A stretch of DNA of 58,543 nt from contig JAQSDX010000016.1 in NCBI GenBank assembly GCA_029946125.1, positions 1 to 58,543 of the forward strand, written 5' to 3'. The position numbers and the translations under genes were made by a program. This stretch comes from Candidatus Methylobacter titanis. GTDB lineage: Bacteria; Pseudomonadota; Gammaproteobacteria; Methylococcales; Methylomonadaceae. Shown here piece by piece: positions 18,054 to 24,781 of the stretch (the first letter of the stretch is position 1; each line of letters begins with the position of its first letter). The notes below the pieces were generated by a model that was not told the DNA's origin, made no database searches, and saw nothing but the letters and a program-made list of their open reading frames with translations.

Positions 18054-18319
18054 TGAAAGTCGAGTACAGTAAAAAATTCTTAAAATAATTGGCAGCGGTT
18101 CCCAGTGATATTCGGTCAAAGATTGAAAGTTTTGTATTTGAAGAATTAGTTTCAACCTCATCCATTTATGAAATCGGGAAGGTTGAAAAAATGAAAGGCT
18201 ATGATGGTTTTTATAAAGTCAGGTTTGGTAATTATCGACTGGGTTTGGTGATTGAAAATGAAATGATTACGGTAAAGACTGTTATGCACAGAAGAGAAAT
18301 TTATAAGTTTTTCCCTTGA
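18053..18319 (+). pseudogene. RelE/ParE family toxin with in-frame TAA
   Basis: From ATG at 18053 the frame reads 11 codons (MKVEYSKKFLK), then TAA at 18086-18088, then continues without shift as LAAVPSDIRSKIE to FFP at 18319. Both sides together form a complete RelE/ParE toxin of 88 codons. The commonest residue at that place in relatives is Gln, so CAA to TAA by one substitution is likely. RelE toxins cleave mRNA on the ribosome, and the family fold would be lost here. A TTG restart at 18089 would lack the first strand. Confidence 0.8.
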
Positions 18320-18335
18320 TTCTATAAGGCCGTTC

Positions 18336-18953
18336 ATGAGTAATTCGAATGAAACAAGTAATGCTGATTTAAAAAACTCCAAGACAGGATGGAGTCTAGC
18401 AATACTTATTGGAATAGGCTTGGTTATTGTCGGTTTCTATTTCTTTAATTTCAGTTCTCATATACTAAAAAATGAGGATTGGTGGAATGTTTTTCAAAAT
18501 CTGTCTAAAGATACTGGAAATTGGGGAACATTCGGCGATTATGTTGGCGGAATACTTAATCCTGTTATTGCCGCATTTGCATTTTATTTGATAAGAGAGA
18601 CTTATAAGTTACAAAAAACGGAATTAAAAGAAACAAGAAAGCTATTAGAAATTTCAACGAAAGCTCAGGAAGCTCAAGTGAAATTAGCCGCATTAACTGT
18701 ACGGCATAATATGAATTTAACAAGGATAAGTGTGCTTGAGTTAGAAAAAATGTCTTTGTTTGAAAGAGAGGCTAAATACGAGCGCCCCGGCAATCTTAAT
18801 GAAATTATGCGAGAACTTGAATCAGGGGTTTATGGAAAACCTAAAGCTTACTCTCAGGAAAAAATGGATACTATTAATTCTGAAATTAAGCGATTAAAAA
18901 GCAAGAATATCGAAATAGAAGAAAAAATAGAAACATTTGACTTGTACGGATGA
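18336..18953 (+). CDS. AbiC-like two-helix membrane protein with coiled coil
   Basis: A 205-residue protein with two hydrophobic segments (about residues 19-41 and 72-88) and a long helical C-terminus likely to form a coiled coil. The segment TFGDYVGGILNPVIAAFAF, then ETYKLQ, resembles the membrane part of putative phage abortive infection proteins (putAbiC). The likeness is by motif only and the function is not established. Its base composition is A/T-richer than the suf genes on both sides, suggesting it came in with the adjacent toxin-antitoxin pair. Confidence 0.6.
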   Translation: MSNSNETSNADLKNSKTGWSLAILIGIGLVIVGFYFFNFSSHILKNEDWWNVFQNLSKDTGNWGTFGDYVGGILNPVIAAFAFYLIRETYKLQKTELKETRKLLEISTKAQEAQVKLAALTVRHNMNLTRISVLELEKMSLFEREAKYERPGNLNEIMRELESGVYGKPKAYSQEKMDTINSEIKRLKSKNIEIEEKIETFDLYG

Positions 18954-18976
18954 AACTTAACAAAAATTTGTAGTCT

Positions 18977-19049
18977 GTAGGATACGCGCCGCGTACCTTT
19001 TGAGGGTTAATAAACCGGAATACTTAATAATAGTACGCAATGCGTACCC
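18977..19049. repeat. Inverted pair of REP elements between AbiC-like gene and sufC
   Basis: A GTAG (18977-18980) precedes the near-palindrome GATACGCGCCGCGTACC (18981-18997). A second palindrome containing GTACGCAATGCGTAC lies at 19033-19047 in the opposite sense. Two REPs in inverted orientation about 35 bases apart is the layout of a REPIN/BIME. It lies just before sufC. Confidence 0.6.
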
Positions 19050-19081
19050 AACGATTTACATTTTAAATTTAGGTAAAACAT

Positions 19082-19831
19082 ATGCTCAGCATAAAAAATC
19101 TTCACGTCAGCGTTGGCGACAAGCCCATTCTTAAAGGCATTAACCTTGAGATTAAGGCAGGTGAAATTCACGCGATTATGGGACCAAACGGCTCCGGTAA
19201 AAGTACCTTGTCGCATGTGTTGTCAGGCAAGGGTGGTTATACCGTGACCGAAGGTTCGGCGACTTATCAGGGTAAAGACTTGCTGGAGATGGCCCCTGAA
19301 ATCAGGGCGCGTGAAGGCGTGTTCTTGGCATTCCAATATCCGGTGGAAATCCCCGGCGTCAGCAATATTTATTTGTTGAAAGCGGCGTTGAATTCTATAC
19401 GCAAACATAACGGTCAGCCTGAAGTCGATGCGATGGATTTTTTAACGCTGGTTAAAGATAAAGTGCGCTTGCTGGAAATGGATGAGAAATTTCTTTACCG
19501 TGCGGTTAACGAAGGCTTCTCCGGCGGCGAAAAGAAACGTAATGAAATCCTGCAAATGGCTATCTTGGAACCTAAATTGTGCATCATGGATGAAACCGAT
19601 TCGGGTCTGGATATAGACGCGTTAAAAATCGTTTCGGAAGGCGTTAATTCCTTGCGTTCACCGGAACGTTCGTTTGTGATGGTCACGCATTACCAGCGCT
19701 TGCTGGATTACATCAAACCGGATTTTGTCCACGTTTTGGCGCACGGCCAGATCGTTAAATCCGGCGGTGCCGATTTGGCATTGGAGTTGGAAGAAAAAGG
19801 TTACGGTTGGGTCGAAGAGGCGGTAGCGTAA
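19082..19831 (+). CDS. sufC: Fe-S cluster assembly ATPase SufC
   Basis: A 249-residue ABC-type ATPase of the SufBC2D complex. Walker [10 protein letters not shown] is near residue 34, the variant signature is [14 protein letters not shown], and the Walker B region is [17 protein letters not shown], as is typical of SufC. Its ATPase activity reshapes the SufBD scaffold. The stop codon shares a base with the sufD start (TAATG). Confidence 0.97.
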   Translation: MLSIKNLHVSVGDKPILKGINLEIKAGEIHAIMGPNGSGKSTLSHVLSGKGGYTVTEGSATYQGKDLLEMAPEIRAREGVFLAFQYPVEIPGVSNIYLLKAALNSIRKHNGQPEVDAMDFLTLVKDKVRLLEMDEKFLYRAVNEGFSGGEKKRNEILQMAILEPKLCIMDETDSGLDIDALKIVSEGVNSLRSPERSFVMVTHYQRLLDYIKPDFVHVLAHGQIVKSGGADLALELEEKGYGWVEEAVA

Positions 19832-21255
19832 TGAATACGGCAACAGCAAGCCGTTATGCGGCTGAATATCAAACCATAGCATCGGCATTGCCGGGGCAAA
19901 ATTTGCCCTGGTTGCAGGCGTTAAGAGCTCAGGCATTGACGGAATTCTCAGCGCATGGCTTTCCATCGCCACGTGAAGAAGAATGGCGCTACACCAATGT
20001 GTCCGGCATTGAAAAGAAACTGTTTTCGCCGTCGATAAGTTTAAGCATCGATGAAGTCGATGCCGAGTGGCTGAAATCGGTTCAACTGGAAGATGCCTGG
20101 GTTTTGGTTTTAGTGAACGGCCATTTCTCGGCAGAACTTTCGGTTTTAGACGGTTTGCCTGAAGCTGTTTCAGTCATGAGCATGGCTGATGCCTTGGCAA
20201 AACAGCCGGGCACAGTGGAAAAATATTTAGGTCGGGCCGCCGATCAATCGGAGCACAGTTTTATTGCCTTCAATACCGCGTGGTTTACCGACGGTTTGTT
20301 TGTACATGTACCGGCCAAGCAGGTTTTAGACAGACCGATACAGGTTCTGCATGTTGTGACCGGCGTCGATCAAATGGCGACCACCCGCAATATCATTATT
20401 GCCGACGCTTTGGCCGAAGTTAAGGTGATAGAAACTTTTATCTCCAGGGATGGAGTGTATGCCGAAAACCTGTCGGGAACAGGTTCGGCGATCTCCAGGG
20501 ATGGAGTGTATGCCGCAAGTCTGCCGGGAGCAGACGCGGCGGTTGGTTCAAATAATGCCTATTTAACCGCCGCAGTTACCGAGGTTTTTGTCGGGCAGAA
20601 TGCCGATGTGACGCTGTATAAGCTACAAAGCGAGTCTGAAAAAGCCTATCATTTTGGCGGCAGTTATATTAAACAGGCTCGGGACGCGCGCTTTACCCAT
20701 CACAATTTTGCCTTTGGCGGCATGCTGGCGCGCAGCGATATTCATGTCGATCTGGATCATGCGTCGGCGTGCGAACTGAATGGTTTGTACTTGGGCGTCA
20801 AGCGTCAGCATATCGACAACCATACCCGCATCAATCACTTGAAACCTTATGCAATCAGCCGCGAGCTGTACAAAGGCGTGCTGGATGACAGGGCCAGAGG
20901 CGTGTTTCAGGGGCGGGTGATTGTGGCTGAAGACGCCCAAAAAACCGATTCGCAAATGAATAACCGCAACTTGCTGTTATCGGATGATGCCGAAGTGGAT
21001 ACCAAGCCGCAGTTGGAAATTTATGCCGATGATGTAAAATGCGGACATGGTGTGACGGTCGGGCAACTGGATGAAAAATCCATTTTTTACCTGCAATCGC
21101 GCTGCGTTGACGAAGAAACCGCGCGTAACATGTTGACTTTTGCCTTTGCCAACGAAATGGTCGATAAGATCAAGATTAAAAGTTTGCACGACAGGGTTTT
21201 AGAACAGGTATTGGCGCGCTTCCCGCAGCAAGGCGTCAACAAGGAATGGTTATGA
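19831..21255 (+). CDS. sufD: Fe-S cluster assembly protein SufD with repeat-derived insertion
   Basis: A 474-residue SufD, the SufB-like partner of the SufBC2D scaffold. The N-terminus has the family EEEWRYTNVSGIEK block and the C-terminus has GVTVGQLDEKSIFYLQSRCVDEETARNML. The start is ATG at 19831, overlapping the sufC stop. Residues 204-237 are a 34-residue insertion encoded by two tandem 51-bp repeat units. Removing it restores the continuous motif ETF-VGSNNAYLTAAVTEV, as expected in the beta-helix core. The protein must tolerate this extra loop if the SUF system is active. Confidence 0.95.
   Translation: MNTATASRYAAEYQTIASALPGQNLPWLQALRAQALTEFSAHGFPSPREEEWRYTNVSGIEKKLFSPSISLSIDEVDAEWLKSVQLEDAWVLVLVNGHFSAELSVLDGLPEAVSVMSMADALAKQPGTVEKYLGRAADQSEHSFIAFNTAWFTDGLFVHVPAKQVLDRPIQVLHVVTGVDQMATTRNIIIADALAEVKVIETFISRDGVYAENLSGTGSAISRDGVYAASLPGADAAVGSNNAYLTAAVTEVFVGQNADVTLYKLQSESEKAYHFGGSYIKQARDARFTHHNFAFGGMLARSDIHVDLDHASACELNGLYLGVKRQHIDNHTRINHLKPYAISRELYKGVLDDRARGVFQGRVIVAEDAQKTDSQMNNRNLLLSDDAEVDTKPQLEIYADDVKCGHGVTVGQLDEKSIFYLQSRCVDEETARNMLTFAFANEMVDKIKIKSLHDRVLEQVLARFPQQGVNKEWL
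20440..20541 (+). repeat. Tandem pair of 51-bp in-frame palindromic units (in sufD)
   Basis: Unit 1 is 20440-20490 and unit 2 is 20491-20541, exactly 51 bases each and joined head to tail. Both begin ATCTCCAGGGATGGAGTG. Each folds as an outer 5-bp stem, an AA bulge, an inner 6-bp stem and a CGGGA loop. Outer/inner arms are GCCGA/TCGGC and ACCTGT/ACAGGT in unit 1, and GCCGC/GCGGC and GTCTGC/GCAGAC in unit 2. All stem changes between units are compensated. Neither unit has a stop codon in any of six frames. Confidence 0.92.
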
Positions 21256-22478
21256 CGACAAGTTTAGACATCAATAAAATTCGCGCCGATTTTCCGATAT
21301 TGGCTGAACTTATACGCAACAAGCCGCTGGTTTATCTGGATAATGCGGCCACCTGCCAAAAACCGCAGGCGGTTATCGACAGCATCGTACATTTATACAG
21401 CCATGATTATGCCAATGTGCATCGCGGCGTACATACCTTAAGCATACGCTCTACCGACAAGTATGAAGGCGCACGCACCAAGGTTAAAGACTTCATTAAT
21501 GCGGCCAGCGAAAAAGAGATTATTTTTGTCAGAGGGGCTACCGAAGCCATCAATCTGGTCGCGCAGACTTACGGCAAAGCCAATATCAAAGCCGGTGATG
21601 AGATTTTGATTACCGCAATGGAGCATCATTCCAATATCGTGCCCTGGCAAATGCTGTGTGAGCAGACCGGCGCAATCTTAAAAGTTGCACCAATTAATCT
21701 GCAAGGCGAGTTGATCTATGCTGAGTTTGAAAAGCTGATCAGCGATAAAACCAAGTTGGTTTCAGTCGTGCACATGTCCAACGCGTTGGGCACGATTAAT
21801 CCGGTTAAAAAAATTATCGCAGCGGCTCATGCCAAAGGCATTCCGGTGTTGCTGGATGGCGCACAGGCTATTCCGCACATGACGGTGGACGTGCAGGATC
21901 TGGATTGCGATTTTTATGTTTTCTCAGGTCATAAGCTGTATGGCCCGGCTGGCGTGGGCGTGTTATACGGCAAACAGGCTTTGCTGGAAGCTATGCCTCC
22001 GTATCAGGGCGGCGGGGATATGATCCGCAAGGTCACTTTTGAAGAAACCGAATATAATACGCTGCCTTACAAGTTTGAGGCAGGTACGCCCAGTATTGCC
22101 GATGTAGTCGGTTTGGGTGCGGCCATTGATTATCTGAATGCCATCGGCATGGATAATATCGCCGCTTATGAAGCCGAGTTGCTGGCCTATGCCACTGAAA
22201 AAGCTAAGCAAATTAAAGGCCTGCGAATTATCGGCGAGGCGGAGCATAAAGGTGCGATTTTGTCTTTTGTGTTGGATAAGATACACCCCCATGATATTGG
22301 CACCATGCTGGATAGCTTGGGGATTGCGATCAGGGCAGGGCATCATTGCGCGATGCCGGTCATGGACTTTTTTGAAGTCCCCGCGACGGCAAGAGCATCC
22401 TTTGCCATGTATAACACCAAAGCAGAAATTGACGTTTTAATGAAAGGCATAGAGTCCTTGATTGAGGTATTTGGCTAA
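21252..22478 (+). CDS. sufS: Cysteine desulfurase SufS
   Basis: A 408-residue PLP-dependent group II cysteine desulfurase, which supplies persulfide sulfur from cysteine for cluster assembly. The PLP lysine is in FSGHKLYGP, preceded by the MEHHSNIVPW block, and the active-site Cys is in RAGHHCAMP. The start is taken as ATG at 21252, overlapping the sufD stop and six bases after an AAGGA; an ATG two codons earlier has no spacing for it. SufU encoded downstream is its likely sulfur acceptor. Confidence 0.96.
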   Translation: MTTSLDINKIRADFPILAELIRNKPLVYLDNAATCQKPQAVIDSIVHLYSHDYANVHRGVHTLSIRSTDKYEGARTKVKDFINAASEKEIIFVRGATEAINLVAQTYGKANIKAGDEILITAMEHHSNIVPWQMLCEQTGAILKVAPINLQGELIYAEFEKLISDKTKLVSVVHMSNALGTINPVKKIIAAAHAKGIPVLLDGAQAIPHMTVDVQDLDCDFYVFSGHKLYGPAGVGVLYGKQALLEAMPPYQGGGDMIRKVTFEETEYNTLPYKFEAGTPSIADVVGLGAAIDYLNAIGMDNIAAYEAELLAYATEKAKQIKGLRIIGEAEHKGAILSFVLDKIHPHDIGTMLDSLGIAIRAGHHCAMPVMDFFEVPATARASFAMYNTKAEIDVLMKGIESLIEVFG

Positions 22479-22708
22479 TGTATTACACTATCAAAGCATA
22501 TATTCATACAGGCGAAGAATCAGGCTTTGTTGCTGAATGTGTCGAATTACCTATTGTTACTCAAGGCCAAACACTCGATGAAGTGACGTTAAATTTGCGT
22601 GAAGCGATAAGCTTGCATTTGGAAGGTGAAGATTTAGCCGCCTTAGGATTTGCGCCTAATCCACCCATTGTAGTGAATTATGAAATGGAATCTGTGTGCC
22701 AAAGTTAA
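22478..22708 (+). CDS. HicB-like antitoxin
   Basis: A 76-residue HicB-type protein with the partial RNase H-like fold of the family: YYTIKAYIHTGEESGFVAECVELPIVTQGQTLDEVTLNLREAI. It overlaps the sufS stop by one base (TAATG) and overlaps the following HicA frame by 13 bases. The antitoxin is intact, but its HicA partner has a nonsense codon. HicA is an mRNA interferase that HicB neutralises. Confidence 0.85.
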   Translation: MYYTIKAYIHTGEESGFVAECVELPIVTQGQTLDEVTLNLREAISLHLEGEDLAALGFAPNPPIVVNYEMESVCQS

Positions 22709-22941
22709 AGCGCTTAACAGCTAAACAAGTATTAGCTATTTTGATGCGGTTTGATTTTGTTATTGTTTCTCAGCGAGGTAGTCATATTAAATTGGAGCGA
22801 ATCGTTTATAGTTAAAAACAAATTCTGACCATTCCGAATCATACCCAATTGGATACCGGAACCTGTAAAGCCATTATGCGCCAAGCAAGCCGCCGCTATA
22901 TCAGTTCAGAAGAACTTTATCCCCATTTCTATACTGAATAA
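22696..22941 (+). pseudogene. HicA-like toxin with in-frame TAA
   Basis: From GTG at 22696 the frame reads as a HicA toxin: MPKLKRLTAKQVLAILMRF, then QRGSHIKLERIVYS, then TAA at 22813-22815, then KQILTIPNHTQLDTGT and ASRRYISSEELYPHFYTE to the TAA at 22939-22941. The catalytic GSH motif (codons 28-30) is before the stop, but the second half of the double-stranded-RNA-binding-like fold is cut off. Relatives have Gly-Glu or similar at that turn, so one substitution explains it. A mutation, not a frameshift, is implied. Confidence 0.82.
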
Positions 22942-22959
22942 CCACGCAAGAGAATAAAT

Positions 22960-23412
22960 ATGTTTGATGATTTACGCGACCTCTATCAGGAGGTTATTTT
23001 CGACCACAACCGTAACCCGCGCAATTTCCACGTCATGGAAAATGCCGACCGGAAAGTGGAAGGATTCAATCCGCTGTGCGGCGACCGTCTGACCTTATAT
23101 TTGAAAATGGACGGCGATAGAATTACCGATGCCAGTTTTCAGGGTTCAGGTTGCGCTATTTCGACGGCCTCGGTTTCGTTAATGACCGAGATAGTCAAAG
23201 GCAAAACCGAACAGGAAGCCGAGAATTTGTTTAAAAAATTCCATGAAATGACCACAGGTAAAGATGAAAACTTTAATCTTGAAGCGGTCGGCAAACTGGC
23301 GGTATTAGCCGGAGTTCGGGAATATCCGGCGCGGGTTAAATGTGCGACCTTGGCCTGGCACACGCTGGATGCCGCGTTGAAAAATGAACAAAAATCGATT
23401 TCGACAGAGTAA
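22960..23412 (+). CDS. sufU: Fe-S cluster assembly protein SufU
   Basis: A 150-residue SufU-type (IscU-like) protein. Cys40 with Asp42 in PLCGDRL, Cys65 in GSGCAIS and Cys128 in RVKCATLAW are the zinc/sulfur ligands, and the SufU-specific insertion after the second Cys is present. SufU acts as the zinc-dependent sulfur acceptor of SufS. It is usual in Firmicutes but is also found in proteobacterial SUF operons headed by an Rrf2 gene, as here. It is followed by rsmJ after three bases. Confidence 0.93.
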   Translation: MFDDLRDLYQEVIFDHNRNPRNFHVMENADRKVEGFNPLCGDRLTLYLKMDGDRITDASFQGSGCAISTASVSLMTEIVKGKTEQEAENLFKKFHEMTTGKDENFNLEAVGKLAVLAGVREYPARVKCATLAWHTLDAALKNEQKSISTE

Positions 23413-23415
23413 TCA

Positions 23416-24303
23416 TTGAGTACGAAAATTTCATCGCAAAAACACGCCGGCGCCGCGCCTGTTCCCGACAGGCTTGCGGCATGCACACCATCCCTGGCGA
23501 TTGCCGCGCCTGCTCCAGACAGGCTTGCGGCATACACACCATCCCTGGCGATAAAGCTGGCCGTACTTTATCAGGGGCAGGGCGATGTTCTTCCGTTCCA
23601 ACAGTTGGCAGAAAGATTGCACGTTCCTTTGTACCAGTCGCTTAGCGAAGATAGCCCAGAAGATTTTTTTTTAAGCTGGCGTGACGGCTGTTTAAAACTG
23701 CTTGACAGAGAGTTGCTTAAAAAAGGCGGTTTGGTCGTCGATATAGAGCCGCGTAATGGTGAGCAGCGATCATGGCCTGCACCGAAAGACGGCGCTTTAG
23801 CTCAGGCGCTTGGCCGCAAAACCAGAACCGTTATCGATGCGACTACCGGCTGGGCTCAGGACAGCTTGCATATCTTTCGCATGGGCTATGAGCTACTGTG
23901 TATCGAACGTTCTCCCGTCATGGCGGAACTGCTGACAGACGGCTTTGCCCGACTGGCGCAACTGGACTGGATGCTGCGGCTTAATCTTGAGCCTCCCAGC
24001 TTGCAGCAGGGTAATGCCATCGAGCTGTTGGCCGAATTGGAAAGCGCTCCCGATTGCATTTATCTTGACCCTATGTTTCCGCCCAAACGCAAAAAATCGG
24101 CACTGCCCAAAAAATCGATGATGGTATTGCGCGATCTGCTGGGCGACGATCAGGATAAGGAGCAACTTTTTGAGGCCGCCTTAAAAGCCGCCGGGAAGCG
24201 CGTGGTGGTCAAAAGCCCCGATTATGCCGAACCTTTGGGCGGCAAGCCCAGTCAAAGTTTTCAGGGTAAGTTGTTGCGTTATGATGTTTATTTGAAAGGA
24301 TAA
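23416..24303 (+). CDS. rsmJ: 16S rRNA m2G1516 methyltransferase RsmJ with N-terminal repeat insertion
   Basis: A 295-residue RsmJ, against about 250 in E. coli. The catalytic part is typical: VVDIEPRNGEQRSW, the SAM site VIDATTGWAQDS, the NPPY-like CIYLDPMFPPKRKKSA and VVVKSPDYAEPL. The start is TTG at 23416, three bases after sufU; no ATG or GTG is available upstream of the conserved strand KLAVLYQ. Residues 13-46 come from two antisense-oriented 51-bp repeat units, giving Ala/Pro-rich PDRLAAYTPSLAI segments. The insertion lies before the first beta strand, where it could be tolerated. Confidence 0.9.
   Translation: MSTKISSQKHAGAAPVPDRLAACTPSLAIAAPAPDRLAAYTPSLAIKLAVLYQGQGDVLPFQQLAERLHVPLYQSLSEDSPEDFFLSWRDGCLKLLDRELLKKGGLVVDIEPRNGEQRSWPAPKDGALAQALGRKTRTVIDATTGWAQDSLHIFRMGYELLCIERSPVMAELLTDGFARLAQLDWMLRLNLEPPSLQQGNAIELLAELESAPDCIYLDPMFPPKRKKSALPKKSMMVLRDLLGDDQDKEQLFEAALKAAGKRVVVKSPDYAEPLGGKPSQSFQGKLLRYDVYLKG
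23451..23552 (-). repeat. Tandem pair of 51-bp in-frame palindromic units, antisense (in rsmJ)
   Basis: Read on the minus strand, unit A is 23552-23502 and unit B is 23501-23451, both beginning ATCGCCAGGGATGGTGTG. Stems: both have outer GCCGC/GCGGC; inner GCCTGT/ACAGGC in B, and GCCTGT/GCAGGC with one T-G wobble in A; loops CGGGA (B) and CTGGA (A). Neither has a stop in any frame, so rsmJ reads through on the opposite strand. Relative to rsmJ the element is reversed, unlike the copies in sufD and comEC. Confidence 0.92.
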
Positions 24304-24305
24304 TA

Positions 24306-24345
24306 AAAAGGTGCAGGCTTCCAGGCGAAGGACGAAAGACACATC
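24306..24345. repeat. A/G-rich intergenic tract (AAAGG family)
   Basis: A purine-rich stretch between rsmJ and the Rieske gene contains AGGCGAAGGACGAAAGACACAT. It resembles GGCGAAAGGTTAGAAACACAT at 6899-6919, sharing the CGAAAG core and the ACACAT end. It is probably another copy of the dispersed intergenic tract seen at 2674 and 12837. Confidence 0.4.
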
Positions 24346-24386
24346 GCGGGTCGCCAGATTTAACATACAACGATAACGGATAAAAA

Positions 24387-24707
24387 ATGTCAGACTGGAT
24401 AGATGTAGTAGATCAAAATGCCTTGGCGAATGGCGAGAACATCGTCATAGACGTCGATGGTACCGATGTCGCGATCTTTAAAATTGACGACGCATTTTAT
24501 GCGATTGAAGATGTTTGTACCCACGACGGCGCTGAAATTGCCAGCGGTATATTGGAAGGCGATGAAATTATCTGCCCTCGCCATGGCGCACGTTTTTGTG
24601 TAAAAACCGGCGCAGTCACATCTCCGCCCGCCTATGAGAACATCGACTGCTTTCCGGTCAGAATCGAAAACGGTAAAGTACAGGTCAGAGACAATCGCTG
24701 GGATTAA
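24387..24707 (+). CDS. Rieske 2Fe-2S ferredoxin-type protein
   Basis: A 106-residue Rieske protein with both ligand motifs, Cys44-Thr-His46 (CTHDG) and Cys63-Pro-Arg-His66 (CPRHG). It is of the ferredoxin type used with non-heme iron oxygenases, without the disulfide cysteines of bc1-type Rieske proteins. Such a gene commonly ends proteobacterial SUF operons and may be an electron carrier for assembly or a client; neither is proven. It follows rsmJ after 83 bases with no obvious terminator. Confidence 0.9.
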   Translation: MSDWIDVVDQNALANGENIVIDVDGTDVAIFKIDDAFYAIEDVCTHDGAEIASGILEGDEIICPRHGARFCVKTGAVTSPPAYENIDCFPVRIENGKVQVRDNRWD

Positions 24708-24781
24708 CGTTGATCCTTGTTAGCCTATACTTTTCTTAAGTCTATGGCAGTGACGCAACGGAAGCAGATAAACCCAAAAAC

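Noticed and set aside
23451-23552. Tandem 51-bp repeats considered as a CRISPR array
   Set aside because: Units are directly joined with no spacers, are inside a conserved coding frame, and no cas genes are near.
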